From NCBI GenBank assembly GCA_018672475.1, contig JABHFS010000209.1, positions 1 through 50,628 of the forward strand: a stretch of 50,628 nt of DNA, in the 5' to 3' direction. Positions 22,947-30,963 of the stretch are shown one piece after another (position 1 is the stretch's first letter; each line of letters opens with the position of its first letter). Source of the stretch: Gemmatimonadota bacterium (GTDB lineage: Bacteria > Latescibacterota > UBA2968 > UBA8231). The notes under the pieces were generated by a model. The model was not told where the DNA came from. It did not search any database and worked only from the letters and a program-made list of their open reading frames with translations. The position numbers were made by a program, and so were the translations under genes.

Positions 22947-24527
22947 CTAGTTGATCCGTTGTTTATGTCCTGCCCATTCCAGCTCGCGCAGCACGAATTT
23001 CTGCACCTTGCCGGTGGAGGTTTTGGGCAATTCACCGAACTCGACCGCGTCGGGGCATTTGAAGTGGGCTAGGCGATCTCGGCAGAAGGCGATGATCTCT
23101 GCTTCGGTAAGCTCTTGCCCTTCTTTTAACGCGATAAAGGCCTTGGGGCGTTCGCCCCATTTTTCGTGCGGCATAGATACGACGGCGCATTCGAGTACCG
23201 CCGAATGGCGGACGATGGTTTGCTCGACTTCGATCGTCGAAATATTCTCGCCGCCGGAGATGATGATGTCTTTCTGCCGGTCGCGTAACTCGATATAGCC
23301 ATCGGGGTGCCAGACGGCCAAATCGCCCGAGTGGAATAGGCCGTCGCGGAAGGCTTGGGCGGTGGCTTCGGGTTGCTGGTAATATCCTTTCATAATGGTG
23401 TTGCCGCGCATGGCGACTTCGCCGATGGTCTGGCCGTTGCGCGGTACGTCGTGGCTATTTTCGTCGACGACGCGTACATCCTCTGCGGTGATATAGCCTT
23501 GGCCCTGACGAGCGCGCAGCCGCGCTTGTTCTTCGGCGGGCAGCGCGTTCCACTCATCGGGCCAGGTGCAGATGGTGATTGGGCCGTAGGTCTCGGTAAG
23601 GCCGTAGAGATGGATGGGCTGGAAGTTGAGTTTTTTCATCTGGGCTAAGAGGGTGGGCGAAGGCGGCGAGCCGCCCATCGAGACGGTAACGGGCTGATCG
23701 AGGGCATGTGCTTTAGCGCTGTTGACCATCATGATCTGAATAGTCGGCGCGCAATTGTAGTGGGTGATGCGCTCGTCTGCGAGCAGCGCCCAGACGGCGT
23801 CTGGCTCGATACTACGTAGACAGACGTGCGTGCCGCCAATTGCGGTTATAGCCCAAGTGCAACACCAGCCATTGCAGTGGAACATTGGCAGAGTCCACAG
23901 AAACACACTGTCTCGGTCGAGGCCAATTTCGACGATCTGTCCCATGGCGTTTAGATAGGCGCCGCGGTGCGTGCAGAGTACGCCTTTCGGTTGGCCGGTA
24001 GTGCCGGAGGTGTAGTTCATGGAGAGGGGGGTTTCTTCGTCGTCGATAACGCGCAGCAGTGGATCGGGGCTCGCGGCGGCGAGGAATTGTTCGTAGGGGT
24101 CGTCTGCTTGGCCGGTGTCGGTAATGCGAATAAGTTGGAGTTGAGCGAGGTCGAGTTCGGCGATTTGCGGGTAGAACGCTTCGTCGATGAAGAGGAAGCG
24201 CGCGCCGGAGTCGGCGAGGATATACGCGACTTCGTCGGGTTGCAATCGAATGTTAACCGGTACTAGGATGCCGCCTAACGCGGGGATGGCAAAGTGGGCT
24301 TCGAGCAGGGCCGGGGTGTTGGGCGAGAGTATTGCGATGCGGTCGCCGAGGGTGAAGCCGGCGTTTTGTAGACCCGAGGCGAGGCGGCAGACGCGCTCGG
24401 AGAATTGCGCGTAGGTGTAGCGGCGCTCGCCGTATACGATAGCGGTCTTGTTGGGATAGACGCGGGCGCTGCGGCGCAGGAAGTCGACGGGGGTAAGTTC
24501 GCTGCGGTAAACTTTATCGCTGCTCAT
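22947..24527 (-). CDS. AMP-forming acyl-CoA synthetase
   Basis: A 526-residue ANL-superfamily ligase that activates a carboxylic acid through an acyl-AMP to its CoA thioester. The P-loop motif MNYTSGTTGQPKG (170-182), the A5 motif YGLTETYGP, the hinge block DRQKDIIISGGENIS and the catalytic Lys in TSTGKVQK (K507) are all intact. The overall pattern, with YPNKTAIVYGERRYTYAQF near the start, fits medium-chain or aryl acid ligases of the DMSP/cinnamate type. It is the first gene of the operon with kinase, dioxygenase and amidase. A 40-bp palindrome lies just upstream and probably insulates it from the preceding gene. Confidence 0.93.
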   Translation of the reverse strand: MSSDKVYRSELTPVDFLRRSARVYPNKTAIVYGERRYTYAQFSERVCRLASGLQNAGFTLGDRIAILSPNTPALLEAHFAIPALGGILVPVNIRLQPDEVAYILADSGARFLFIDEAFYPQIAELDLAQLQLIRITDTGQADDPYEQFLAAASPDPLLRVIDDEETPLSMNYTSGTTGQPKGVLCTHRGAYLNAMGQIVEIGLDRDSVFLWTLPMFHCNGWCCTWAITAIGGTHVCLRSIEPDAVWALLADERITHYNCAPTIQIMMVNSAKAHALDQPVTVSMGGSPPSPTLLAQMKKLNFQPIHLYGLTETYGPITICTWPDEWNALPAEEQARLRARQGQGYITAEDVRVVDENSHDVPRNGQTIGEVAMRGNTIMKGYYQQPEATAQAFRDGLFHSGDLAVWHPDGYIELRDRQKDIIISGGENISTIEVEQTIVRHSAVLECAVVSMPHEKWGERPKAFIALKEGQELTEAEIIAFCRDRLAHFKCPDAVEFGELPKTSTGKVQKFVLRELEWAGHKQRIN

Positions 24528-24565
24528 GGCTGTATTCTATCAGATAATAAATCTGCTTGGATCGG

Positions 24566-24605
24566 TTGCTGTCAAAACTGCGGATGTCCGCAGTTTTGAC
24601 AGCAA
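24566..24605. terminator. 19-bp perfect palindrome, probable terminator/insulator
   Basis: TTGCTGTCAAAACTGCGGA (24566-24584) and its exact complement (24587-24605) are separated by only two bases. It lies 23 bp after the stop of the 602-residue gene and 39 bp before the CoA ligase start, both on the minus strand. A hairpin this long would stop transcription or processing even without a following T-run; it could also be an operator or a REP-like element. Confidence 0.6.
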
Positions 24606-24627
24606 TGGGCGATGCCATTACACCGCG

Positions 24628-26436
24628 TCAACTTGCGGCAGAATCGTAGTCAGGTAAGTCGTAGGTCGGGCGATGCGCAAAGCGTTTGAGCTTGAGGTGC
24701 AGATGTGCTTTTGCGGATCGGTCGAGTTCGATGCAGACGTGTCGTTCATCGAGTGCTATATCCTCGCCGTCGAGCGAGGCGCCGGTAAACTCGTGCTCGG
24801 CGAAGGTCCCGGCTTGGATGAGCACGCGGTGACTCGATACCGGGTCGGTGTTGACGAATGTGAGATCGATGCTATCAGCGGTTACGTGTTCCGCAAGTAC
24901 CGCTACATGTCGGGGCAAGCCCGGTCGTTTCAGCATCGGGTCGAAGTAGCGCACATGCGATAGCAGCAGGCCGCCATTGTACATCGCGGCGGGCGTACCC
25001 ATGCTCATCTGCAGCAAGCCCTCCGGCACGACGGGATTCAAATTATGAAAGTGATAACACTCGCGTGTTTCGGGGTCACTGTCGTCGGCGTAGAGGCGGT
25101 CGAGGCTCTGTAGGATGCCGGTGTGCGTCTCCTCGATCATCTGTTGGGGATAACTGGGGTGGAGCCCTTCGATAAAGGCGAGCCACGCGGTGGGCGGACA
25201 AGGACCCGCTTTGCCAGCGTGCCAGGAGGGCGAGGTGGTGTTGAAGCCTGCGCGATCGGGGAAGACCTCGTCGAGCCGGGCCAGGTCCTCGTCGCTCTGG
25301 CTTAGATAATACAGGTGGATATAATAGAGTGGATCGGGCTTGCGGTAATCGAACCAGCCTTGGTCGCCGTGCCGCGCCGGCACCTTGATTATCCCGTCTT
25401 CTTCGCGGCGCAAATCCCACAGCATATCCAGTTGCGAGCGGCAGAGGTCGAGCCAGGAAAAATCCCCGGTCATCAATGCCGCGCACGAGCCGGCGACATA
25501 GGACGGCTCGACGATCATGCGCGCCCCGTGCGGCCAGCGCCAGCCGTAGTAGCCGCCCCACCACTTGCCATTCATCAGCTCACCGATTTCGCCATTGGGT
25601 CCGATATTGTCGGGTACGATGCCGCCGTTTTTGTCACGGTGGTCCATCCAGGTCTGGATATAGTCGAGTACCCAATTTTTGTATTTGTCATCGCCGGTGT
25701 AGATATAGGCGTGCGTGACCATGCTAGTGGAGTGGAGATTGAGCGGCACGTCGTTTTTGGTCATGCGGCTGTTGATCAACGACAGCACGCGCTCGAAGAC
25801 TTCGTCGTCGGTCCAGTCGGCTTTGACGTGAGGGTCGGTGGCGTCGAGCCCTTCCATGTCTTCGAAGGGGGCCAGGTATTGGGCGAGGATCGGGCGGTGG
25901 TACTCCCAGTCTACCTGTGTGGTTTCGAAGCGCGGCCCTTTGCTGCCGTTGAGCGGCGAGCGCAGCTTTTTGCGTTCGGGATCCCAGTTGGGGGCTTGGG
26001 GATCTTCGCCGATGTACATCGCGGCGAAATCGAGTGCCTGTTGGCGATAGCGGTCGGGATCGGCGAGGGCTAGATAGTAGTGGTAGGTGTAGCTCTCGCT
26101 GTGGTGGAACCAGTCGAAGCCGGTAACAAAGCCGCGCTCGACGGTGCCAAAATTGGTGTATTGGCGGGTGATCGCTTCCCATTCCTTCTGGCCGAGTTGG
26201 TGAATGTAATCGTTGCCGCCCAGAAGATAGAATAGCGGAAAGGAGAGAAAGCTCTCGTAGCCGTTGTCGGTGCCGTCCATGCTGGTCCACTCGCTGCGGA
26301 AGACGAGTTGGCCGTCCTCGTGTGTCGAGTGCTCGACGAAGGGCACGGCGGCGCGGTCCATCAGATCGATGAGTGCGCGTTGGCGTACGGCCCAATTGGG
26401 CGGAGTGGCGCGGTTGGTGGTGGTGAGCGTCTGCAT
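24628..26436 (-). CDS. uncharacterised 602-residue protein, likely (alpha/alpha) toroid
   Basis: I do not recognise a named family. The 602-residue chain has no signal peptide or membrane segment. It is rich in Trp, Tyr, His and Asp and carries blocks such as TGFDWFHHSESYTYHYYLAL, GKWWGGYYGWRWPHG and AGKAGPCPPTAWLAF, spaced like the helix pairs of (alpha/alpha) barrel glycosidases or polysaccharide lyases. The last 110 residues look like a beta-rich appendage (HVAVLAEHVTADSIDLTFVN). It lies 3 bp after a DUF1349-like gene, so the two are one operon. Work on a carbohydrate is a reasonable inference, but the reaction is unknown. Confidence 0.78.
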   Translation of the reverse strand: MQTLTTTNRATPPNWAVRQRALIDLMDRAAVPFVEHSTHEDGQLVFRSEWTSMDGTDNGYESFLSFPLFYLLGGNDYIHQLGQKEWEAITRQYTNFGTVERGFVTGFDWFHHSESYTYHYYLALADPDRYRQQALDFAAMYIGEDPQAPNWDPERKKLRSPLNGSKGPRFETTQVDWEYHRPILAQYLAPFEDMEGLDATDPHVKADWTDDEVFERVLSLINSRMTKNDVPLNLHSTSMVTHAYIYTGDDKYKNWVLDYIQTWMDHRDKNGGIVPDNIGPNGEIGELMNGKWWGGYYGWRWPHGARMIVEPSYVAGSCAALMTGDFSWLDLCRSQLDMLWDLRREEDGIIKVPARHGDQGWFDYRKPDPLYYIHLYYLSQSDEDLARLDEVFPDRAGFNTTSPSWHAGKAGPCPPTAWLAFIEGLHPSYPQQMIEETHTGILQSLDRLYADDSDPETRECYHFHNLNPVVPEGLLQMSMGTPAAMYNGGLLLSHVRYFDPMLKRPGLPRHVAVLAEHVTADSIDLTFVNTDPVSSHRVLIQAGTFAEHEFTGASLDGEDIALDERHVCIELDRSAKAHLHLKLKRFAHRPTYDLPDYDSAAS

Positions 26437-26439
26437 GGC

Positions 26440-27003
26440 TTAGAGCCTTTTTATGCAAAAGTTAGAAAAGCGAACCCAGTGTTCGCCTTCTTCGGGACCA
26501 TTGTAACACTGGATGCTGACCTGGTCGTCGTTGGGGGCGGGTAGCTCGCCGGTCTCTGCCGTTTGGAATTCGCTTTCGCCTGCGGGGCGGTACTGCGCTT
26601 CCCAAGAATCTGCGGTGACTATCAGGCGCAGTCGCACGCTTTGCGTGGGCATTTCTTTGCGGCCGGGAATAATGAAAAGGCCGCCGTCGATCAGTTCTTT
26701 GACCAGCTTGAAGACGGGTTTGCCGTCGACGTACCAGGTGATGCCGGCTTGCTCGTATTGCTGGATGGGGTGGGTGTGATTAAAGATGTCGATTTCGATG
26801 GCGTAGGTGCCTTGCGAGCGGTCGGGGGCCGGGCGCAGGAGGGCATTTTGCACGTCTCCGGCGTTGCCGGGTTCGACGCGGATTTCTAGGCCTTGTTGGG
26901 TGGAGCGCCAGTAGGTGGAGTGTTCGCGCAGCCAGGTCCAGCCGTCGCCTAGGGCGTTGTTGAGATCATCGGTGAAGATGGCTTGTTCATTTCCGTTAGG
27001 CAT
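26440..27003 (-). CDS. DUF1349 / concanavalin-like beta-sandwich protein
   Basis: A 187-residue protein. The WTWLREHSTYWR start, the GLEIRVEPG strand, the NALLRPAP block, QYEQAGITWYVDGKPVFKLV and the FSNFCIKRL end follow the order of DUF1349 (the concanavalin-like domain often attached to beta-xylosidases). I start at the ATG at 27003 since GGAGGT precedes it; the frame is open to 27072 but with no better site. It is cytoplasmic as read. It is the first gene of a two-gene unit with the 602-residue protein and may be its carbohydrate-binding partner. Confidence 0.8.
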   Translation of the reverse strand: MPNGNEQAIFTDDLNNALGDGWTWLREHSTYWRSTQQGLEIRVEPGNAGDVQNALLRPAPDRSQGTYAIEIDIFNHTHPIQQYEQAGITWYVDGKPVFKLVKELIDGGLFIIPGRKEMPTQSVRLRLIVTADSWEAQYRPAGESEFQTAETGELPAPNDDQVSIQCYNGPEEGEHWVRFSNFCIKRL

Positions 27004-27243
27004 AGCGGGTGTACCTCCGAGTTGTTTTGAGTGCGTCTCAGGCTGCGGGACAGGGGGCTGGTCTTCGGGCAAAGCTAAGGCGGGGCAGGGCCACCTTAAA
27101 GGGCGATGGGATTGGGGCGATATAGTTCAATCGTAAGGCCTTTGGGTGGTTTTGCCACGCGACGGTCCCCTTTCCCTTGGCGGCGTCGGGTGGATGGGAA
27201 AATGTCAGGGGTATAGTTAGCTATAAGTGAGGAGTGAGTCAAC

Positions 27244-28263
27244 TTATATAAGTTGGTTCTTTATAGCATTGATCACTTTGTCGATGTGGCGAATGCCCTC
27301 GTTTCCGGGGCAGAGTTTGTCGGTTAGGCCGATGTGTTCTAAGTGTTTTTTGGCCAGGGCGCCGACGAGGTAGATGCCGGGTTTTGTTTTTGACTCGAAG
27401 GTCGATTCGTCGTGGGATGTGTCGTCGCCGAGGACGCGTTGTAGGAGCGGTTCGTCGGGGCGGTGGCCTAGAAGCATAAAGCACTGGTCGAAGGGCCATT
27501 GGCGTTCGCTGTCGGGTGTTTGAATTGAGGCGATTTTGTCGGCGAGGGAATGGACATTACTCTCGGGAAGGATCTCGGTGTTTAGCAGTTTGGCGTCGGG
27601 TTGGCCCCATTTGGTCTTTTGGTCGTGGAGGATTTGCTCGATTGCGTCGAGGGGCTTTTTGGTGACCCAAAGCACTTCGTTGAAAGGGCAGAGGGCGGTG
27701 ATGCCGTCGGCGGAGGAGAAGCCGCCGCCGATAAAGAGCAGGCGCTGGTCGCGGATGTGCTGCCATTCAGCGAGATAGTGGTGTACGGTGGGGGCCTGTT
27801 CACCGGGGATGCCGAGCAGGTTGGGCTTGTCATAGGCGCCGGTGGCGAGCACGACGACTTTGGCTTTGTAGCGGGTATTGTCGTCCTTTTCGCGGACGGA
27901 GAGTAAGAAGTTGCCTTGCAGGCCTTGAATATCGCTGAGGGTACTGTGGGTTTTGATCGAGAGCTTGTATTTTTCGGCGAAATCCACATAGCTCTGGATG
28001 AGCTCTTCAATGGTGGAATGGTAGTCGTCGCCTTGTTGGGCCAGGAGCGGGTCGTCCGGGTCGAGTACGATATAGGGCAGAGGCGAGTGCACCGTCATGG
28101 CGGGCATATAGGTCGTGAGGTTGTGGCAGATTTCGCCGCGTTCGAGCCCCAGGACATTGAGGCCCATTTCCTGCAGGACTTTGAGTACGGCGAGGCCCCA
28201 GCCGCCACAGCCGACGACGACGACCTCGTAGGTGTGTAGTTGATCGATTTCATTGATAGTCAT
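27244..28263 (-). CDS. FAD-dependent NAD(P)H oxidoreductase
   Basis: A 339-residue two-nucleotide-binding flavoprotein. The FAD motif is VVGCGGWG (G18, G20, G23) and the NAD(P) motif is FIGGGFSSAD near residue 178. The ATGAYDKPN block is the usual ATG link, and YLVGAL with KLCPGNEGIRH forms the C-terminal FAD contact. It resembles the YpdA/CzcO-like and thioredoxin-reductase-like group but lacks the redox CxxC, so it probably hydroxylates or reduces a small molecule. It is the last gene of the operon with dioxygenase 4, hydrolase and HIT protein, just after the HAD remnant. The 240 bp downstream hold nothing I can name. Confidence 0.86.
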   Translation of the reverse strand: MTINEIDQLHTYEVVVVGCGGWGLAVLKVLQEMGLNVLGLERGEICHNLTTYMPAMTVHSPLPYIVLDPDDPLLAQQGDDYHSTIEELIQSYVDFAEKYKLSIKTHSTLSDIQGLQGNFLLSVREKDDNTRYKAKVVVLATGAYDKPNLLGIPGEQAPTVHHYLAEWQHIRDQRLLFIGGGFSSADGITALCPFNEVLWVTKKPLDAIEQILHDQKTKWGQPDAKLLNTEILPESNVHSLADKIASIQTPDSERQWPFDQCFMLLGHRPDEPLLQRVLGDDTSHDESTFESKTKPGIYLVGALAKKHLEHIGLTDKLCPGNEGIRHIDKVINAIKNQLI

Positions 28264-28271
28264 AGTGGGGT

Positions 28272-28602
28272 CTATTTAGCTATTGGCGGGGCGTTCGTCA
28301 ACTGTAGAGGGTCGGGGATAAAGTCCGCGTCGATAGCGTAGAGCATCTCCACGATTTGTCGGGCGATGTCGGTGGTGATCAGGTCTTCGTAGATCGAGCC
28401 ACCGCTGCCGCAGACCCATGGCACGTCCCGGTGTAGCGCCGAGGCGGAAGGGCGGGCGGTGGCGATGGAGATATGCAGACCCTGCCGCCTCGGCAGGCGT
28501 CAAGCGCGTCGAGGCGCCGCACGGAAATGCGGCCGTCGCTTTGGAAGAGTGTGCGGTCGAGGTCTAGGGCGATCAGGGCGATGCGGTCGTCGGTGGGGTT
28601 TA
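28272..28602 (-). pseudogene. Cof-type HAD hydrolase remnant
   Basis: Minus-strand pieces of a HAD-superfamily phosphatase lie in two frames. The first, from about 28590, reads IALIALDLDRTLFQSDGRIS, the nucleophile motif DxDxT of Cof-type enzymes. After a frameshift near 28475 another frame reads SIATARPSASALHRDVPWVC, then GSGGSIYED, the cap-side blocks, to a TAG at 28274. The C-terminal half with the motif III Lys and motif IV Asp is gone, so about 105 codons remain of some 270. No ATG fits its start; the frame overlaps the HIT gene stop. It was once a member of the operon. Confidence 0.72.
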
Positions 28603-28953
28603 CTCCTCTCGTAGCGGGTCTCCCGAGCAAACGTGGAAGTGCAGGTGTTTGGAGTCTTGGTATTCGCCGAGATTGGTTAATACTCGGCAGGCGCCGTGCT
28701 GCTCGGTGATTTCGGCGGCGAGTTGGCGCACGACTTTAATTATCTTGGCTAAAAGGATCTCGCCGCCGTCGCCTAGATCGACCAGTGAGGGCGTATGCGC
28801 TTTGGGGATGACAACCAGATGCACCGGCCAGAAGGGACGGCTGTGGTGGAAGGCGAGCACCTCTTCGGTTTCGGTGACGACATCGATGGGTAGCTTGCCG
28901 CTGAGAATCCAGTCGCAGTAGATGTCGTTGCCTACATAGGGCTCGTGCGCCAT
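28600..28953 (-). CDS. HIT-family protein
   Basis: A 117-residue HIT (histidine triad) protein. The triad is KHLHFHVCSG (H103, H105, H107), with Cys where the fourth His position often lies. VVIPKAHTPSL is the expected strand with its conserved His. HIT hydrolases split nucleotide-phosphoramidates or dinucleotides. Its start touches the stop of the upstream alpha/beta hydrolase gene (TAAATG), so the two are cotranslated or at least cotranscribed. Confidence 0.9.
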   Translation of the reverse strand: MAHEPYVGNDIYCDWILSGKLPIDVVTETEEVLAFHHSRPFWPVHLVVIPKAHTPSLVDLGDGGEILLAKIIKVVRQLAAEITEQHGACRVLTNLGEYQDSKHLHFHVCSGDPLREE

Positions 28954-29760
28954 TTAATCTTTTCCCAATAAATAGCGATCAAACCATTTGCCCGTCGCGT
29001 CGATATAGCTGGGCATATCGCCCGCGCCGCCAAAACTTGGCCCATGGCCGCCGCCGGGCACGCGGATCAGCTCGATGTCGACGCCGGCTTTTTCGAGAGC
29101 TTCTTGCATCATCGGCGACTGCTCGTAGGGTACCTGCGGGTCGGCGTCGCCGTGCAGGAGCAGGTGCGGCGCGGTTTGCGCGGTGACATGCAGGGCGGGA
29201 GAGGCGGCGGCCTTGGTTGCGGCCGAGACCTCGGTCCCTTGCCCGTCATCGAAGAGATTGTGGCCGACTTGGTCTCGCAAATCGAGTGGGGCCGCGCGCG
29301 CGACGACGCATTGTGCTTTGGCTGATTCGCGTTCGACGGGGTCTTCGTTGTTGAGGTCGCCTACGCTCGGGAAGGTGCCGAGCGAACTGACCAGATGGCC
29401 ACCCGAAGATCCACCGAGCGCGCCGATTTGCTCGGGATCAATGCCGTACTCGGCGGCGTGATAGCGGACAAAACGCATCGCCCGTTGTGCGTCTTCGAAT
29501 GGGCCCGGATAGGGGAAGCGGGGCACGGCGCGGTGGTTAATGGAAAAGACGGTGTAGCCCCGCTCGACCATCGCCTGGCCCCATATATCGTACTGCCCGC
29601 CCTCTTTTAATGGTGGTGCGTTGTAATTGGTCGGCCGGCGCCAGCCGCTGCCGGAAATAAAAATGATGCCGCGTCGATTGCTTTTCTCGCCGGTATGCAC
29701 GTCCATCAGCAGAGCCAGGCCCGAATACATACCGTAAATGATATTGCTTTGCATTGGCAT
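28954..29760 (-). CDS. alpha/beta hydrolase (esterase/BD-FAE type)
   Basis: A 268-residue serine hydrolase. The nucleophile elbow is GGSSGGH (S119), the acid is Asp in HGDADPQVP and the base His lies in GGGHGPSF. The oxyanion loop reads ISGSGW, in place of the HGGG of most carboxylesterases. Together with NHRAVPRFPYPG and FEDAQRAMRFVR it fits the BD-FAE or kynurenine formamidase-like group. No signal peptide is seen. It lies 4 bp after dioxygenase 4 and abuts the HIT gene. An ester or formamide of the dioxygenase product is a possible substrate. Confidence 0.9.
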   Translation of the reverse strand: MPMQSNIIYGMYSGLALLMDVHTGEKSNRRGIIFISGSGWRRPTNYNAPPLKEGGQYDIWGQAMVERGYTVFSINHRAVPRFPYPGPFEDAQRAMRFVRYHAAEYGIDPEQIGALGGSSGGHLVSSLGTFPSVGDLNNEDPVERESAKAQCVVARAAPLDLRDQVGHNLFDDGQGTEVSAATKAAASPALHVTAQTAPHLLLHGDADPQVPYEQSPMMQEALEKAGVDIELIRVPGGGHGPSFGGAGDMPSYIDATGKWFDRYLLGKD

Positions 29761-29764
29761 TGTT

Positions 29765-30622
29765 TTACTCCTCTTTTAGGGCCGCGCGGTCTTCGGCGAT
29801 CATCTTGGCCCAGATTGCTCGTTCGCGTTTTTCGAGCTCATCGTCTTCGCCGAAGAGGCGCAAGACTCGGCGGTCGTTCTTGGCACGGGCTTCGTCCTTG
29901 ATCCCCTCGATCAGTGGATGGCGAAAGGTGTCGCGGTGCGGCAGGCCGAAGCGTTGGAAATAGGCGCTGATAAAGTAGCGGATCTCGCCGGAGGTGTTGA
30001 TTGAGCCGGCGTGCAGGATCTCGTTGTGGGTGTAGACCATATCGCCGGCTTTTAGCTCGACCAGTTTTTCGTTGGGTTGTGGATTTCCAGCGTCTTCATC
30101 AAGGATAAAGGCGTAGTCGAGGTGCGAGTCGACGAGGATACGCAGGTGGCCGGTCTCCTCGTTCATGTCTTGCAGATAGGTTATGCAGTTGCAGGCGGTG
30201 GGTGCGGTGTAGACGCGGTCTTCGAGGTGGTGGCTGTTTCCATGTCGGCCCCAGACGCCGGAATAGTTGAAGGCGTCGCGGTGCCAGCGGTCGACTTTTT
30301 TGCGCTGGTCGGGTGTGCGGCTGGGATAGCCGGTAATCTCGTAGCCGTCGAGCTGCACGAAGGGCCCCATGACGTGTTCGGCGTAGTCGAGCAGGGTGGG
30401 GTTGAGCAGGTGTTCTTTGAAGAAGGGGCCGAGTTGCTCGTCGGCCAGCACATTGGCGATGGATGCGCGGATGCGATCGGGGTGTTGTGTGTGGCGGCGG
30501 CGGAATTCGGCGTCGACGGTTTGGCAGATGTGTTGCAGGCGGTCGGGCGACATGAAGTTTTGGAAGACGGTGTAGCCGTCGCGGCGGTATTCTGTGAAGT
30601 GATCTTTGATTGAGCGGTGCAT
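29765..30622 (-). CDS. phytanoyl-CoA dioxygenase family protein (PhyH 4)
   Basis: A 285-residue Fe(II)/2-oxoglutarate oxygenase. The metal triad is RWHRDAF (H114, D116) and ILHAGS (H204), and the 2-oxoglutarate Arg is in GEIRYFIS (R215). YRRDGYTVFQNFMS at the start and FVQLDGYEITGYPSR before the first motif fit the PhyH family. The C-terminal 45 residues are charged and helical. AAGGAA precedes the ATG at 30622. It is the first gene of an operon with alpha/beta hydrolase, HIT protein, HAD remnant and FAD oxidoreductase. Substrate unknown. Confidence 0.92.
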   Translation of the reverse strand: MHRSIKDHFTEYRRDGYTVFQNFMSPDRLQHICQTVDAEFRRRHTQHPDRIRASIANVLADEQLGPFFKEHLLNPTLLDYAEHVMGPFVQLDGYEITGYPSRTPDQRKKVDRWHRDAFNYSGVWGRHGNSHHLEDRVYTAPTACNCITYLQDMNEETGHLRILVDSHLDYAFILDEDAGNPQPNEKLVELKAGDMVYTHNEILHAGSINTSGEIRYFISAYFQRFGLPHRDTFRHPLIEGIKDEARAKNDRRVLRLFGEDDELEKRERAIWAKMIAEDRAALKEE

Positions 30623-30963
30623 GGTTTTTTATTCCTTGAGGCGATGTGAGGTTGACGGTTTGCCTTGGGGTTTTTCCAGAGCTGATGCACGCATCGCTAG
30701 GCGCTACGCGCCCTTTGGGAGCTCGCCCGGCTCCTGCCGGCCGCCGAGGCGACGCTGCTATTTTACAATCCTGCAAAATAAGACTGTCGAAATCCGCTCA
30801 TGAGGAAACCCCCAAGCAAGCCTATGATAAATTATCGATAGTAAGATTCCTAAGAAAAGAGAGTCTTTTATAACACGATAAAAATGGTTTATGTGCGAAG
30901 GTCGTTCACCCACAATGCAGCGCTATCGGTAGGCATATCTTGGCCAGTCTCGACAATCAGATA
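30623..30963. other. intergenic region with operator-like palindromes
   Basis: This 341-bp gap separates dioxygenase 4 from the upstream-lying hydroxylase gene on the same strand and must hold the dioxygenase promoter and the hydroxylase terminator. It contains the palindrome at 30759-30780 (listed), GATAA-A-TTATC at 30826-30836, and a weak hairpin AAAAGA-GAG-TCTTTT at 30855-30869 that could end the hydroxylase transcript. No gene is evident on either strand. Confidence 0.5.
30759..30780. promoter_or_regulatory. candidate operator (9-bp arms, one mismatch)
   Basis: TATTTTACA-ATCC-TGCAAAATA is an inverted repeat with one mismatched pair. It lies about 140 bp upstream of the dioxygenase 4 start on the minus strand. 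Its half-site TTTGCAGGAT is similar to TTTACAGGAT in the palindrome at 11516. Confidence 0.35.

Noticed and set aside
25315..26073. Long plus-strand frame inside the 602-residue gene
   Set aside because: It mirrors the real minus-strand frame and has Val/Gly-rich, featureless content; the same holds for 384-1127 and 34184-34954.
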